64,000 nt of DNA, taken from positions 2,542,001-2,606,000 of the forward strand of contig NZ_LT906479.1 of NCBI RefSeq assembly GCF_900187015.1, in the 5' to 3' direction. Source of the DNA: Serratia ficaria (GTDB lineage Bacteria > Pseudomonadota > Gammaproteobacteria > Enterobacterales > Enterobacteriaceae). A program made the translations under genes and the position numbers. Shown piece by piece: positions 52,965-63,461 of the stretch. Under the pieces are notes generated by a model. It did no database searches, was not told the DNA's origin, and saw only the letters and a program-made list of their open reading frames with translations. Position 1 is the first letter of the stretch. Each line of letters begins with the position of its first letter.

Positions 52965-54755
52965 ATGTTGCAGAAAGAGCGAGCGGCCCGCCCGGGCCAG
53001 GCTTCGGCCGGTGATAACCGGCTTCTCCCGAGCCCGCTGAACGAATCCTGGCAGCGCAGCCGGCGTTACGGCCTGACGCGCGCCGACGACCACATCCCCT
53101 TTATCAAGCCGGCCTTGCTCAGCGAGCTGCGCGGTGAAAACGCCTGGGTGCCGCAGCTGGCGCGGCCGTTCATCGAGCAACTGGGATCGGAAATCAACCG
53201 CCAGCCGTCGATCGTCGTGATCTCCGACGCCGCCGGGCTGGTGCTGGAAACCTGCGGCAATACGGACTTTTTGCATCGGGCGTCGCGTTTCGCTCTGGCG
53301 CCCGGCAACCTGTGGGGCGAGCAGGCGCGGGGCACCAACGCCATCGGCACCGCGCTGGCGCTCGGCGAGTTTTGCGAGGTGAACGGCGACCAGCACTTTC
53401 TCAAGCAGAATGCCGGGCTTTACTGCACCGCGGCGCCGATTTACCGCCCCGACGGCCTGATTGCCGGCGTGCTGGATATTTCGGCGCCGGCGCAAAATCC
53501 TTATCGCGATGCGCGAGCGCTGGTCCTGCAGGCGGTCAGGCATATCGAGCACCGCTGGGTGAAAAGCCTGGTCTCCGCGCGCGACTGGACGCTCAGCCTG
53601 CATGCCGACGCCCGCAGCCTCGGCAGCGCGCAGGAATTGTTGCTGGTGTTCCGCGATGAGGTGCTGATCGCCGCCAACCGGCTCGCCATGCGGGAATTCA
53701 ACCTGTCGCCGGCGTCGTTCGGCGCCACCGGCTTCGCCAGCCTGTTTCCGCTGCTGCCCCGGCAGCCGTCCGGTGCGCCGCGCCGGGCTCAGGCCTGCAA
53801 CGACCGCCATTACTACTCGCTGCTGGAAGCGCCGCCGCGCGGTTCAGTCGCCGTCGGCGCGCGCGCGCAGCCGGCGGAAAAACAGGATCAACAGCATCAG
53901 AAAGCGCTGCGCATCCTCAACGCCGGGCTGGCGCTGTGCATCACCGGCGAGACCGGCTGCGGCAAAGAGCACTTTAGCCGTCGGCTGTACCGGGAAAGCC
54001 GCTGGAGCCGCGGCAACTTCGTGGCGATCAACTGCGCGGCGCTGCCGGAACAGCTGATCGAATCCGAACTGTTCGGCTATGCGCCGGGCGCATTTACCGG
54101 CGCCAACCCCAAAGGCTATCTCGGCAAAATCAGGGAGGCCGACGGCGGCGTACTGTTCCTCGATGAAATTGGCGATATGCCGTTGACGTTGCAAACCCGG
54201 CTGCTGCGGGTGCTGCAGGAAAAAACGGTGACGCCGCTGGGTAGCCGCAGCGCCTATGCCGTCGATTTCTCGCTGATCTGCGCCACCCACCACGATCTTG
54301 CCCAGCGGGTGCAGGCGGGGGCGTTTCGTGAGGATCTGCTGTACCGCATTCAGGAATACAGCCTGAACGTCGCGCCGCTCCGGGAGCGGGCGGAACCGCA
54401 GCGCTTCATTCTGCAGCTGTGGCGAGAGCTGGGCGGCGAGCGGCGCGGCATTCGTTTGTCGCCCGAGGCGTTGGCCCTGATGGCGCGCTACCCGTGGCCG
54501 GGCAACGTGCGCCAGCTGCTGAGCACCCTGAAGGTGCTGCTGGCGCTGGCCGATGACCGCGGCGTCATCACCCCCGACGATCTGCCGCCGGCGATAACCG
54601 CGCCGCCGAAACCGGCGCCGGGCGCGCCGGACCTGCAGGAGGCGATCAGGAAGGCCGACGGCAACCTGAGTTTGGCGGCGAAGGCGCTCGGCATTTCGCG
54701 CAGCACGCTGTACCGCAGGATGGATAAACGACGCCTGGCGGCCCCGAACGGCTAA
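52965..54755 (+). CDS. acoR: AcoR-type sigma-54-dependent transcriptional activator
   Basis: The start is ATG 52965 (GGAG 8 bases upstream), giving 596 residues. An N-terminal GAF-like sensor (about 60-200, with GNLWGEQARGTNAIGTAL) is followed by an AAA+ domain: Walker A GETGCGKE (328-335), the sigma-54-contacting GAFTGA (375-380), and Walker B GGVLFLDEIGD (394-404). A Fis-type helix-turn-helix (NLSLAAKALGISRSTLYRRM) ends the protein. It drives ATP-dependent opening at sigma-54 promoters, here probably of the divergent aldehyde dehydrogenase gene. The ligand is unknown; AcoR proteins answer to acetoin, ethanol or acetaldehyde. Confidence 0.85.
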   Translation: MLQKERAARPGQASAGDNRLLPSPLNESWQRSRRYGLTRADDHIPFIKPALLSELRGENAWVPQLARPFIEQLGSEINRQPSIVVISDAAGLVLETCGNTDFLHRASRFALAPGNLWGEQARGTNAIGTALALGEFCEVNGDQHFLKQNAGLYCTAAPIYRPDGLIAGVLDISAPAQNPYRDARALVLQAVRHIEHRWVKSLVSARDWTLSLHADARSLGSAQELLLVFRDEVLIAANRLAMREFNLSPASFGATGFASLFPLLPRQPSGAPRRAQACNDRHYYSLLEAPPRGSVAVGARAQPAEKQDQQHQKALRILNAGLALCITGETGCGKEHFSRRLYRESRWSRGNFVAINCAALPEQLIESELFGYAPGAFTGANPKGYLGKIREADGGVLFLDEIGDMPLTLQTRLLRVLQEKTVTPLGSRSAYAVDFSLICATHHDLAQRVQAGAFREDLLYRIQEYSLNVAPLRERAEPQRFILQLWRELGGERRGIRLSPEALALMARYPWPGNVRQLLSTLKVLLALADDRGVITPDDLPPAITAPPKPAPGAPDLQEAIRKADGNLSLAAKALGISRSTLYRRMDKRRLAAPNG

Positions 54756-54778
54756 AACCGCCGCCCGGGCGGTTTTAG
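54752..54778. terminator. Bidirectional terminator between acoR and aldA
   Basis: CTAAAACCGCC (54752-54762) and GGCGGTTTTAG (54768-54778) form an 11-bp stem with a 5-base loop, giving T-runs on both strands. The left arm contains the acoR stop codon. Confidence 0.75.
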
Positions 54779-54789
54779 CCTGGGCGGGA

Positions 54790-56229
54790 CTATCGATATT
54801 GCAGGTAGGCCACCTGAGTCTGCAGATACTCCTCCAGCCCGTGGCGGCCGTCGGCGCCGCCGATGCCGGATTTGCGCCAGCCGGCGTGGAAACCCTGCAT
54901 CGCCTCGAAGTTCTCCCGGTTGATATAGGTCTCCCCGAACTTAAGCCGCTTCAGCGCGGTCATCGCCACGTTCAGGTCACGGGTGAAGATCGAAGACGTC
55001 AGGCCGTACTCGCTGTCGTTGGCCATGGCGATCGCCTGGTCCAGCGTGTCGAAGGTGGCCACCGGCAATACCGGGCCGAACACTTCCTCATGCATGATCG
55101 CCATATCCTGCCGCACCCGGGTCAGCAGGGTCGGCGGGAAGAAATAGCCGGTTCCCGGCTCGCGCTTGCCGCCCAACACCAGCTCGGCGCCCTGGCTGAC
55201 GGCGTGCGCCACCTTGTCCTCCACCCGCTGCAAGGCGGCGGCGCTGATCAGCGGCCCCATGTCCAGCCCGCTCCGCTGCTGCGGATCGCCGAAGGTCACC
55301 TGCCGCAGCGCCTCGGTCAGCCGGGCGATAAACTGCGGGTAAATCGCCTGCTGCACGTAAACGCGCTCCACGCAGTTGCACACCTGGCCGCTGTTGATTA
55401 CCCGCGAACTGACGATGGCCCGTACCGCCAGCTCCAGATCGGCGTCGGCCATCACGATCGCCGGCGCTTTGCCGCCCAGCTCCAGCGACACCTTGGTGAC
55501 GTTGTCGGCGGCGGCGCGCAGGGTGGCGACCCCGGCGCCGATGCTGCCGGTCAGGCTGACCATGCCGACCTTCGGGCTGGCCGCCAGCGCCTGGCCCACT
55601 TCCGGCCCGTAGCCGGTCACCAGATTGAACACGCCTTTCGGCAGGCCGATTTGGTGAACGATCTCGGCAAACATCACCGCGTTGCCCGGCGTCAGCTCGC
55701 TGGGCTTGATGACGATGGTGTTGCCGGTCAGCAGCGCCGGCGCCGCCTTGCGGGCGATCAGGAAGAACGGGAAGTTCCACGGCAAGATGCCGACGGTGAC
55801 GCCAATCGGCTTCTTGAAAATAAAGATGTTTTCGTCAGGGCGGTCGCTCTGGATGATTTCGCCCTCATAGCGCCGCGCCCACTCGGCCATGTAGTCCAGG
55901 TAGTCGGCGGTGAACAGCACTTCGATTTTCGCCAGCGCCGCCGTCTTGCCGCCTTCGGCGACGATCATCGCGCTCAGCGCCGCCTCACGCTGGCGAATGC
56001 CGGCGGCGATATCGCGCAGCCACTGGCCGCGCCGCACCGCCGGCAGCGCCTCCCAATCCGGCTGGGCGCGGGCGGCGGCGTCGATCGCCCGCTCGACGTC
56101 GGCGGCGTCGCCCTGCGGAATGTGCAGGATGGTCTGTTCGGTCGCGGGATTGATCACCTCGATCCAGCGGTCGTTGCGGGCGACGGTGAACTCGCCGTCG
56201 ATATACATGCGTTTTTGAGGATTATTCAT
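54790..56229 (-). CDS. aldA: Lactaldehyde/glycolaldehyde dehydrogenase AldA
   Basis: 479 residues, nearly colinear with E. coli AldA: FTADYLDYMAEWARRYEGEI, GILPWNFPFFLIARK, the glutamate in LELGGKAP, the catalytic cysteine in INSGQVCN, and NFEAMQGFHAGWRKSGIGG near the end. AldA uses NAD to oxidise L-lactaldehyde to L-lactate. Rhamnose breakdown yields lactaldehyde, and here the gene lies directly beside rhaT and the rha operons, which is not the case in E. coli. A tandem repeat lies just upstream of its start. Confidence 0.9.
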   Translation of the reverse strand: MNNPQKRMYIDGEFTVARNDRWIEVINPATEQTILHIPQGDAADVERAIDAAARAQPDWEALPAVRRGQWLRDIAAGIRQREAALSAMIVAEGGKTAALAKIEVLFTADYLDYMAEWARRYEGEIIQSDRPDENIFIFKKPIGVTVGILPWNFPFFLIARKAAPALLTGNTIVIKPSELTPGNAVMFAEIVHQIGLPKGVFNLVTGYGPEVGQALAASPKVGMVSLTGSIGAGVATLRAAADNVTKVSLELGGKAPAIVMADADLELAVRAIVSSRVINSGQVCNCVERVYVQQAIYPQFIARLTEALRQVTFGDPQQRSGLDMGPLISAAALQRVEDKVAHAVSQGAELVLGGKREPGTGYFFPPTLLTRVRQDMAIMHEEVFGPVLPVATFDTLDQAIAMANDSEYGLTSSIFTRDLNVAMTALKRLKFGETYINRENFEAMQGFHAGWRKSGIGGADGRHGLEEYLQTQVAYLQYR

Positions 56230-56252
56230 GGCAGGGCTCCACAGGGGATGGT

Positions 56253-56280
56253 GATTAACGAATTGTCAGATTAATGAATT
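56253..56280. repeat. Tandem 12-mer upstream of aldA
   Basis: GATTAACGAATT, GTCA spacer, GATTAATGAATT: two copies with one mismatch, 24 bases before the aldA start. It may be a regulator site. Confidence 0.4.
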
Positions 56281-56417
56281 CCTGATGTTAATAACCTTTG
56301 CGCCAGTGCCACCGAAGGCGCGCGGCTGGCAGCCCTGCGCGGATCGCGCCGATCGCCGCCGCCATTTTTCGCATTGCCCGCGCGTCAGTGCGGGGAACTG
56401 TGATCCCGCCCGGCGTC

Positions 56418-56467
56418 ACCCCTTGTATTTTGCCAACTTACGTCAGAGCTGGCAGTCAGGCTAAGGT
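56418..56467 (+). promoter_or_regulatory. RhaS-type activator site upstream of rhaT
   Basis: The right half-site GGCAGTCAGGCTAAGGT (56451-56467) shares GGCAGT and TAAGGT with the rhaB right half-site. A weaker left half ending in TTGCC (56418-56434) lies 16 bases before it, the spacing seen at E. coli RhaS sites. The site ends about 71 bases before the rhaT start. Confidence 0.6.
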
Positions 56468-56538
56468 TGGCGGGCAGGCAAGCCCGATAGACTCCTTCGT
56501 GTCGTTTTTTTGTCCTCTTACACGCTACGAAGGAAGGC

Positions 56539-57579
56539 ATGACAATGAATAACGTCATTCTGTTGGGAATACTGTGGCATCTGGTCGGCGCCGCCAGCGC
56601 CGCCTGTTTTTATGCGCCGTTCAAGCAGGTGCGGCAATGGTCATGGGAAACCATGTGGTCGATCGGCGGGCTGATGTCCTGGCTGATCCTGCCGTGGGCC
56701 GTCAGCTGGCTGCTGCTGCCGGATTTTTGGCAGTACTACCGCTCTTTCAGCCCGAGCACGCTGCTGCCGGTGTTTTTATTTGGCGCCATGTGGGGCATCG
56801 GCAACGTGAACTACGGCCTGACCATGCGCTATCTGGGCATGTCGATGGGCATCGGCATCGCCATCGGCATCACCCTGGTGGTCGGCACGCTGATGACGCC
56901 GCTGCTGCAGGGCCGCTTCGTTGCGCTGTTCGGCTCCGCCGGCGGGCTGATGACGCTGCTGGGCGTTCTGGTGGCGCTGGTCGGCGTGGCGATCGTCAGC
57001 TGGGCCGGGGTGCTGAAGGAGCGGGCGATGGGCATCTGCGCCGAAGAGTTCAACCTGCGCAAGGGGCTGGTGCTGGCGGTGCTGTGCGGGATTTTTTCCG
57101 CCGGCATGTCGTTCGCCATGGATGCGGCCAAGCCGATGCATCAGGCGGCGGCGCAGCTGGGCATCGATCCTCTGTATGTCGCCTTGCCCAGCTACGTGGT
57201 GATCATGGGCGGCGGGGCGCTGATCAATCTGGGTTACTGCCTGGCACGTCTGGCTATCAAGCCGGAGCTGTCGGTGCGGGTCGATTTCTCGCGCGCCAAA
57301 CCGCTGCTGTTGGCCAACCTGCTGTTTTCGCTGCTGGGCGGCGCCATGTGGTACCTGCAGTTCTTCTTCTACGCCTGGGGGCACGCGCGCATTCCGGCGC
57401 AGTATGATTTTATCAGCTGGATGCTGCACATGAGTTTCTACGTGCTGTGCGGCGGCCTGGTCGGCCTGCTGCTGAAGGAGTGGAACAACGCCGGCCGACG
57501 TCCGGTGGCGGTGCTGAGCGTCGGCTGCCTGGTGATCATCCTGGCGGCCAACATCGTCGGCCTCGGCATGGCGGGCTGA
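56539..57579 (+). CDS. rhaT: L-rhamnose/H+ symporter RhaT
   Basis: 346 residues, ten helices. [23 protein letters not shown] at the N-terminus and [24 protein letters not shown] match E. coli RhaT closely. It imports L-rhamnose with protons. ATG 56545 is an alternative start. Its stop abuts the stop of convergent rhaR with no gap. RhaS activation is suggested by the site upstream. Confidence 0.9.
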   Translation: MTMNNVILLGILWHLVGAASAACFYAPFKQVRQWSWETMWSIGGLMSWLILPWAVSWLLLPDFWQYYRSFSPSTLLPVFLFGAMWGIGNVNYGLTMRYLGMSMGIGIAIGITLVVGTLMTPLLQGRFVALFGSAGGLMTLLGVLVALVGVAIVSWAGVLKERAMGICAEEFNLRKGLVLAVLCGIFSAGMSFAMDAAKPMHQAAAQLGIDPLYVALPSYVVIMGGGALINLGYCLARLAIKPELSVRVDFSRAKPLLLANLLFSLLGGAMWYLQFFFYAWGHARIPAQYDFISWMLHMSFYVLCGGLVGLLLKEWNNAGRRPVAVLSVGCLVIILAANIVGLGMAG

Positions 57580-58449
57580 TCACAGCTTCACCTCCGCCGT
57601 CGGGCGCCGGCCTCGTTCAAAACGTTGGCGCCAGGCGCTGGGGGTGACGCCGGTTTCCCGGGTGAACACCACCGAAAAGTAGTTGCTGTCGTCAAAGCCG
57701 CAGCGGGCGGCGACCTCGCCGATCAGGCAGTCGCTGCGGCGCAGCAAATATTTGGCCCGGCACAGCTGCAGCTGGCGCTGATAGTGGCCGATGGTCATGC
57801 CGGTCTGCTGGCGGAACAGCTGCTTCAGCCCGCGCTCCGCCAGCCGATGCTGCAAGCAGAACGCCCCCAGCTCGAAGCGCCCGCCGTTATCGCCCTGGAT
57901 CGCCGCCATCAGCAGATCCAGCTGTTCCCCCTCGGGCAGTTGGCCGTGCTGTTCGGGGGCGTAACGGTGGCGACGCAGGATCAGCGCCAGCTGCAGGAAC
58001 AGCGCTTCGGTCAGCTGGATCGACAGCTGGTCGGTCTTGCGGCTTTCCTGCGCCAGCTGCTGGATCACGCCGCGCGTCAGCGCCATGCCGCGGGTGGTCA
58101 GCCGCCAGTGGGACTGGTGCTGCCGAACGTCGGGCGGCAGCAGCTCCGCCCAGTCGATAGCCAACCGGAAACGCTCCGGACAATACAGAATATTGTCCAA
58201 CACCAGATCGTGGACCGAATCGTAGCTGTGGCAATCGCGATCGCGGATATAAAAGATGTCGCCGCAGGTGACCCGCCAGGGCCGGTCGTTGAGCACGTGC
58301 AGGCCGTTGCCGCGCCAGACGATGACTATCTCGCTGAATTCGTGGGTGTGCGGCGGAAACGAGGGCTGAGGCGCCCGATCGGCGACCGCCACCGGCATCA
58401 GCTCAGAGGGCAGATAATCTGTTTTGGCCAGCAGCAGCGGGGAGTTCAC
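57580..58449 (-). CDS. rhaR: L-rhamnose regulator RhaR
   Basis: 289 residues from GTG 58449, with GAGG 8 bases upstream. An N-terminal cupin ([22 protein letters not shown]) binds rhamnose, and two C-terminal AraC helix-turn-helix units include [18 protein letters not shown]. RhaR activates the rhaSR operon. It follows rhaS by 15 bases. Confidence 0.9.
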   Translation of the reverse strand: MNSPLLLAKTDYLPSELMPVAVADRAPQPSFPPHTHEFSEIVIVWRGNGLHVLNDRPWRVTCGDIFYIRDRDCHSYDSVHDLVLDNILYCPERFRLAIDWAELLPPDVRQHQSHWRLTTRGMALTRGVIQQLAQESRKTDQLSIQLTEALFLQLALILRRHRYAPEQHGQLPEGEQLDLLMAAIQGDNGGRFELGAFCLQHRLAERGLKQLFRQQTGMTIGHYQRQLQLCRAKYLLRRSDCLIGEVAARCGFDDSNYFSVVFTRETGVTPSAWRQRFERGRRPTAEVKL

Positions 58450-58464
58450 CGGGACACCTCGGGG

Positions 58465-59277
58465 TCAGAAGTCGTTTTGTCGCATAGTACGGGGTGAACA
58501 GCCAAACTCGCGCTTGAAAAGCGTGGAAAAGTGATTGCTGTCACCAAATCCGCAGCGGTAGGCGATATCCGTGATGCGCGTATCCTCATGGCGCAGCATT
58601 TGGCGCGCCTGCAGCAGCCGCAGCCGATTAAGGTAGCGCTGCGGCGTGCTGCCGGTGTGCTTCTTGAGCTGGCGGTGCAGGGTGCGCAGCGAAAGCGAGA
58701 AGCGATCGGCCAGCCAATCCCAGTCCACTTCGTCGCTGTAGTGCTCCGCCAACCAGTCCAGCAGCAGGCGCAGCCGGCCCTCGGGATCGTCGGCGGCCGC
58801 GGCGACGGATCCCTGACGCAGCAACACCAGCAGCTGCATGAACAACAGCTCTTGCTGCGCCAGATGTTCGAGGCCGAAGGCGGCGGGCGTCTGCGCCAGC
58901 CGGGTGACCACCGCGCGCACCTGCTCCAGCAGCTTGCTGCTGATGCACCAGTGGGCGCTTTGCGCCTGCGGCAGCAGCTGATCCAGCCCGGAGAGAAAGC
59001 GAAAGGCGTTGGGGCCGCGATACAGCACGTTGGTCAGATGCAGGTTGTCGGTCTGTTCATAGAGGTGACGATCGCTGTCGCGGACAAAACAGATGCAGCC
59101 GCCGTACAGCGGCTGAGGCTGGCCGTTGAGCACGTGGGTGCCTGCGCCGCTCTCGACGATCACGATTTCGTAAAAATCATGGTGATGCTCGGGAAAGCCG
59201 GACTGCGGGACCCGCGGCTCGATCGTCACCGGGTAAGGGCTTGAAGCGAAAAAGTCACTGCCGCGCAACATTGCCAT
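58465..59277 (-). CDS. rhaS: L-rhamnose regulator RhaS
   Basis: The start is set at 59277 (GGAG 8 bases upstream; 59298 and 59271 are alternatives). 270 residues. [25 protein letters not shown] is the sensor signature. [12 protein letters not shown] and [15 protein letters not shown] are the two helix-turn-helix units. RhaS activates rhaBAD and rhaT with CRP. It is the first gene of the rhaSR operon, divergent from rhaBADM. Confidence 0.9.
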   Translation of the reverse strand: MAMLRGSDFFASSPYPVTIEPRVPQSGFPEHHHDFYEIVIVESGAGTHVLNGQPQPLYGGCICFVRDSDRHLYEQTDNLHLTNVLYRGPNAFRFLSGLDQLLPQAQSAHWCISSKLLEQVRAVVTRLAQTPAAFGLEHLAQQELLFMQLLVLLRQGSVAAAADDPEGRLRLLLDWLAEHYSDEVDWDWLADRFSLSLRTLHRQLKKHTGSTPQRYLNRLRLLQARQMLRHEDTRITDIAYRCGFGDSNHFSTLFKREFGCSPRTMRQNDF

Positions 59278-59442
59278 CTCTTCATCTCCGTTAACCATTT
59301 TGCAACAAATACTAGAGGAGGCGTCGGCGGGCCGCCTTGAAATTACGACGCGTCAGCGCCGCTCCGGCGGTCATTTTTTCAAGAATGCGCCGGAAAAAGA
59401 CAAAATTGCGCGCCGGGTCACACCGCGGCCAAAAGCGCAAAG

Positions 59443-59458
59443 CGTGAAGCGCATCACG
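59443..59458. promoter_or_regulatory. CRP-cAMP site of rhaBAD
   Basis: CGTGAAGCGCATCACG, the TGTGA-N6-TCACA pattern with C/G at the outer positions. It sits immediately before the RhaS site, as in E. coli. Confidence 0.65.
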
Positions 59459-59461
59459 TTC

Positions 59462-59513
59462 ATCTTTGCCTGATTGCCAGCCGCGGGCGCCAGACTGGCA
59501 GTGGCGATAAGGT
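59462..59513 (+). promoter_or_regulatory. RhaS binding site of rhaBADM
   Basis: The left half-site ATCTTTGCCTGATTGCC (59462-59478) differs from the E. coli rhaB half-site at two positions. The right half-site GGCAGTGGCGATAAGGT (59497-59513) also matches well. The gap here counts as 18 bases rather than 16. A -10-like TTTTAAACT follows near 59531, with the same 15-base distance as in E. coli. Confidence 0.75.
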
Positions 59514-59566
59514 GCCGTTTCCCCAGGGTTTTAAACTGTCGCCATCGATTCATCAGGAGCAAGCCC

Positions 59567-61039
59567 ATGACACTTCGCCATATTGTCTCCATAGATCTCG
59601 GCGCCTCCAGCGGCCGGGTGATGCTTTGCCGCTACCGGCCGGAGCAACAGGAAATCACCCTGCGGGAAGTGGTGCGCTTCGGCAACGGCCTGCGGCGCAT
59701 CGAGGGCCATGACTGCTGGGATGTGGATGCGCTGGAGCGGGCGATCCTGCAGGGGCTGCAGCGGCTCGACGCCGAGAACATCGGCGTGGACAGCATCGGC
59801 GTCGACACCTGGGGCGTGGACTATGTGCTGCTGGACGCCGACGGGCAGCGGGTCGGGCTGCCGGTGGCCTACCGCGACGATCGCACCCACGGCCTGATGC
59901 AGCAGGCCAGCCGGGCGCTGGGCGCGGCGCAGATCTACCGGCGCACCGGTATTCAGTTTCTGCCGTTCAACACCCTGTATCAGCTGCGGGCTTTCACGCA
60001 GCGCCATCCGCAGCAGGCGGCGCGCGTCGCTCACTTGCTGATGATGCCGGATTATTTGCACTATCGGCTGACCGGCCAGCTGAACTGGGAATACACCAAC
60101 GCCACCACCAGTCAGCTGTTGAACATCCGCAGCGGCGAGTGGGATGCGGCGCTGTTGGAATGGGCCGGCGCGCGGCCGGCGTGGTTCGGCAAACCGACGC
60201 CGCCGGGCAATCAGCTGGGGCATTGGCGCAGCGCCGCCGGCAGACGGATCCCGGTGATCGCCGTCGCCAGCCACGACACCGCCAGCGCGGTGCTGGCCGC
60301 GCCGCTGCAGGACGCGCAAGCCGCCTACCTCAGCTCCGGCACCTGGTCGCTGATGGGCTTTGAAAGCGCCCGGCCCTATACCGACGCGGCGGCGCTGGCG
60401 GCCAACGTCACCAACGAAGGCGGCGCGGAGGGGCGTTTTCGGGTGCTGAAGAACATCATGGGGCTGTGGCTGCTGCAGCGGGTGTGCGAAGAGCTGGAGA
60501 TAGCCGAACTGCCGCCGTTGATCGACCAGGCGGCGCGCTTGCCGGGCTGCCGCGCGCTGATCGACCCCAACGACCCGCGTTTTATCAATCCGGCCAGCAT
60601 GGTGCGCGAGATCCAGGACGCCTGCCTCAGCCACGGCATGCCGGCGCCGCAAAGCGCCGCGGCGCTGGCGCGCTGCATCTTCGACAGCCTGGCGCTGCTG
60701 TATTGGCAGGTGCTGGAGGAGCTGCAGACGCTGCGCGGCGGCGCCTTCAGCCGCCTGCATATCGTCGGCGGCGGCAGCCAGAACCGGCTGCTCAACCAGC
60801 TGTGCGCCGACGCCTGCGGCATCGAACTGCATGCCGGCCCGGTCGAAGCCTCGATCCTCGGCAATATGGGCTGCCAGCTGATCGCGCTGGGGGAGGTGGC
60901 GGACGTCGCCGCTTTCCGCCGCATCGTCGCCCGCAACTTTACGCCGGCGGTGTTTTCGCCCAATCCCGACAGCGAACTCGTCGCCAACCGCAACCGATTC
61001 CAGGCTATCAGCCTGTCGACAAAGGAACCTTGCTTATGA
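59567..61039 (+). CDS. rhaB: L-rhamnulokinase RhaB
   Basis: 490 residues from ATG 59567 (AGGAG upstream). FGGY kinase fold: [12 protein letters not shown] at the N-terminus, [13 protein letters not shown], and [11 protein letters not shown]. It phosphorylates L-rhamnulose with ATP to L-rhamnulose-1-phosphate. It is the first gene of rhaBADM and overlaps rhaA by 4 bases (ATGA). Confidence 0.9.
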   Translation: MTLRHIVSIDLGASSGRVMLCRYRPEQQEITLREVVRFGNGLRRIEGHDCWDVDALERAILQGLQRLDAENIGVDSIGVDTWGVDYVLLDADGQRVGLPVAYRDDRTHGLMQQASRALGAAQIYRRTGIQFLPFNTLYQLRAFTQRHPQQAARVAHLLMMPDYLHYRLTGQLNWEYTNATTSQLLNIRSGEWDAALLEWAGARPAWFGKPTPPGNQLGHWRSAAGRRIPVIAVASHDTASAVLAAPLQDAQAAYLSSGTWSLMGFESARPYTDAAALAANVTNEGGAEGRFRVLKNIMGLWLLQRVCEELEIAELPPLIDQAARLPGCRALIDPNDPRFINPASMVREIQDACLSHGMPAPQSAAALARCIFDSLALLYWQVLEELQTLRGGAFSRLHIVGGGSQNRLLNQLCADACGIELHAGPVEASILGNMGCQLIALGEVADVAAFRRIVARNFTPAVFSPNPDSELVANRNRFQAISLSTKEPCL

Positions 61040-62286
61040 CCCGATCCATTGAACAGGCGTTTGACCTGGCGAAACAGCGCTTCAGCGATCTTGGCATCGA
61101 CGTTGCGCGCGCGCTGGACCTGCTCGATCGCCTGCCCATTTCCGTCCACTGCTGGCAGGGCGACGACGTGCGCGGCTTCGAAAACCCGCAGGGCGCGCTG
61201 ACCGGCGGCATCCAGGCCACCGGCGGCTATCCCGGCCGCGCCACCAACGCCGCGCAGCTGCGCGCCGATCTGGAGCGGGCGTTTTCACTGATCCCCGGCC
61301 CGAAACGGCTGAACCTGCATGCGATCTATCTGGAAAGCGAGCGCCCGGTCGAGCGCAACGCCATTGAGCCCAGACACTTCAGCCACTGGGTGGAATGGGC
61401 CAAAAGCCAGGGCCTGGGACTGGATTTCAACCCGAGCTGCTTCTCGCACCCGCTCAGCAGCGACGGCTTCACGCTGGCGCACGCCGATCCGGCCATCCGC
61501 CGCTTCTGGATTGAGCATTGCCAGGCCAGCCGGCGCATCTCGGCCCACTTTGGCGAGCAGCTCGGCACGCCGTCGGTAATGAACATCTGGGTGCCGGACG
61601 GCATGAAGGATCTGACCGTCGATCGCCTGGCGCCGCGGCGCCGGCTGATGACCGCGCTGGATGAGGTGCTCGCGGAGCCGCTGGATGCGCGCCACCACAT
61701 CGACGCGGTGGAAAGCAAGCTGTTCGGCATCGGCGCCGAGAGCTACACCGTCGGCTCCAACGAATTCTGTCTGGGCTATGCCGCCAGCCGCCAGATCGCG
61801 CTGACGCTCGACGCCGGCCATTTCCATCCGACCGAGGTGATCTCCGACAAGATTTCCACCGCGATGCTGTATGTGCCGCGGCTGTTGCTGCACGTCAGCC
61901 GCCCGGTGCGCTGGGACAGCGACCATGTGGTGCTGCTGGACGACGAAACCCAGGCGATCGCCCAGGAGATCGTGCGCCATCAGCTGTTCGACAAGGTTCA
62001 CATCGGCCTGGACTTCTTCGACGCGTCGATCAACCGCATCGCCGCCTGGGTGATCGGCACCCGCAACGTGCGCAAGGCGCTGCTGCGGGCGCTGCTGGAG
62101 CCGGTCGAGCTGCTGCGGCAGCGGGAGGCGGCGGGGGATTACACCGCGCGGCTGGCGCTGCTGGAAGAGCAGAAGTCGCTGCCGTGGCAGGCTATCTGGG
62201 AAGGTTACTGCCTGCGTCACGACGTGCCCGTCGGGGCCGGCTGGCTGGAAGACGTCCGCCGTTACGAACAACTCAATCAACGCTAA
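61036..62286 (+). CDS. rhaA: L-rhamnose isomerase RhaA
   Basis: 416 residues. [14 protein letters not shown] near the start, [11 protein letters not shown], the metal-ligand region SHP/NIWVPDG and [12 protein letters not shown] are those of RhaA. It converts L-rhamnose to L-rhamnulose with a divalent metal. Start ATG 61036 gives the family length (E. coli: 419). Confidence 0.9.
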   Translation: MTRSIEQAFDLAKQRFSDLGIDVARALDLLDRLPISVHCWQGDDVRGFENPQGALTGGIQATGGYPGRATNAAQLRADLERAFSLIPGPKRLNLHAIYLESERPVERNAIEPRHFSHWVEWAKSQGLGLDFNPSCFSHPLSSDGFTLAHADPAIRRFWIEHCQASRRISAHFGEQLGTPSVMNIWVPDGMKDLTVDRLAPRRRLMTALDEVLAEPLDARHHIDAVESKLFGIGAESYTVGSNEFCLGYAASRQIALTLDAGHFHPTEVISDKISTAMLYVPRLLLHVSRPVRWDSDHVVLLDDETQAIAQEIVRHQLFDKVHIGLDFFDASINRIAAWVIGTRNVRKALLRALLEPVELLRQREAAGDYTARLALLEEQKSLPWQAIWEGYCLRHDVPVGAGWLEDVRRYEQLNQR

Positions 62287-62295
62287 GGGGGCAGC

Positions 62296-63132
62296 ATGCA
62301 AGGTATTCTTTCTTCATGGTTTGTGCAGGGCATGGTGAAAGCCACCGCCGACATGTGGCTGAAGGGCTGGGATGAACGCAACGGCGGCAATATCAGCCTG
62401 CGCTTGCTGGACGAAGAAGTGCGGCCGTATCAGGGCGATTTCACCCCGCAGCCGCGCCGGGTCGAGCTGAGCCAGCCGGCCGTCGAACTGGCCAACTGCT
62501 GGTTTCTGGTCACCGGCTCGGGCAAGTTTTTCCGCAACGTGCAGCTCGATCCCGCCGACAGCCTGGCGCTGCTGCGGGTCAGCGAAGACGGCCACGCCTA
62601 CAGCATTCACTGGGGCTTGAGCCACGGCGGTTTGCCGACCTCCGAGCTGGCGTCGCACTTCCAGTCGCACTGCGTGCGCAAAACGCTGACCGACGGCGCC
62701 GATCGGGTGATCATGCACTGCCACGCCACCCATTTGATCGCCCTCAGCTACGTGCTGGAGTTGGACGCCGCCAGCTTTACCCGCCTGCTGTGGGAGGGCA
62801 GCACCGAATGCCTGGTGGTGTTCCCGCACGGCGTCGGCATCGTGCCCTGGATGGTGCCCGGCACCGACGGCATCGGCGAGCAGACCGCGCGACAGATGCG
62901 CAGCCACACGCTGGTGCTGTGGCCGTTCCACGGCATTTTCGCCAGCGGCCCGTCGCTGGACGACGCCTTCGGCCTGATCGACACCGCCGAGAAGTCGGCG
63001 CAGGTGCTGGTCAAGGTGCTGTCGATGGGCGGCATGCGGCAGACCATCAGCACGCCGCAGCTGATTGCGCTGGGGAAACGGTTTGAAGTGACGCCGTGGC
63101 AGGCGGCGCTGGACGCGGAACGAGCGTTATGA
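62296..63132 (+). CDS. rhaD: Rhamnulose-1-phosphate aldolase RhaD
   Basis: 278 residues, class II aldolase/AraD-FucA fold. [11 protein letters not shown], the metal-binding histidines in [13 protein letters not shown] and a further histidine near the C-terminus are in place. It splits L-rhamnulose-1-phosphate into DHAP and L-lactaldehyde, the substrate of AldA. It is 9 bases behind rhaA and overlaps rhaM by 4. Confidence 0.9.
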   Translation: MQGILSSWFVQGMVKATADMWLKGWDERNGGNISLRLLDEEVRPYQGDFTPQPRRVELSQPAVELANCWFLVTGSGKFFRNVQLDPADSLALLRVSEDGHAYSIHWGLSHGGLPTSELASHFQSHCVRKTLTDGADRVIMHCHATHLIALSYVLELDAASFTRLLWEGSTECLVVFPHGVGIVPWMVPGTDGIGEQTARQMRSHTLVLWPFHGIFASGPSLDDAFGLIDTAEKSAQVLVKVLSMGGMRQTISTPQLIALGKRFEVTPWQAALDAERAL

Positions 63133-63443
63133 TCCGCAAGGCCTTCGTGATGCCGGTGTACCCGCACGCGCACGCGGCGTATCGGCAGCGCCACGCCGCC
63201 ATCTGGCCGGAGCTGGCGCAAACCCTGAAGCAGCACGGCGCGCATCGCTACAGTATTTTTCTCGATGCGCGGCGTCATTTGCTGTTCGCGGTGGTGGAGA
63301 TCGAGTCCGAGGCGCGCTGGCAGGCGGTGGCCGACACCGACGTTTGCCGGCGCTGGTGGCTCTCGATGCGCGAGCTGATGCCCGGCAACCCCGACAACAG
63401 CCCGCTGAGCGAAACGCTGGAGCCGGTGTTTTATCTGGAATAA
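63129..63443 (+). CDS. rhaM: L-rhamnose mutarotase RhaM
   Basis: 104 residues, the same length as E. coli Rha[31 protein letters not shown] holds the active-site histidines of the ferredoxin-like dimer. It interconverts alpha and beta anomers of L-rhamnose for the isomerase. It is the last gene of the operon. Confidence 0.9.
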   Translation: MIRKAFVMPVYPHAHAAYRQRHAAIWPELAQTLKQHGAHRYSIFLDARRHLLFAVVEIESEARWQAVADTDVCRRWWLSMRELMPGNPDNSPLSETLEPVFYLE

Positions 63444-63458
63444 CCCCGCCGAGCGGGG

Positions 63459-63461
<3 letters not shown>
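63441..63461. terminator. Hairpin at the end of rhaM
   Basis: TAACCCCGC (63441-63449) and GCGGGGTTA (63453-63461) form a 9-bp stem that includes the rhaM stop codon and reaches the stop of the convergent regulator gene. No T-run is present. Confidence 0.5.

Larger units (their letters stand above)
56230..56538. other. Intergenic region between aldA and rhaT
   Basis: No gene was seen in 309 bases. Next to aldA there is a 12-bp imperfect tandem repeat (56253-56264 and 56269-56280). Next to rhaT there is a RhaS-type binding site (56418-56467). The middle shows nothing recognisable. Confidence 0.6.

Noticed and set aside
56399..56419. TGTGA and TCAC upstream of rhaT as a CRP site
   Set aside because: The two halves are 12 bases apart instead of six.
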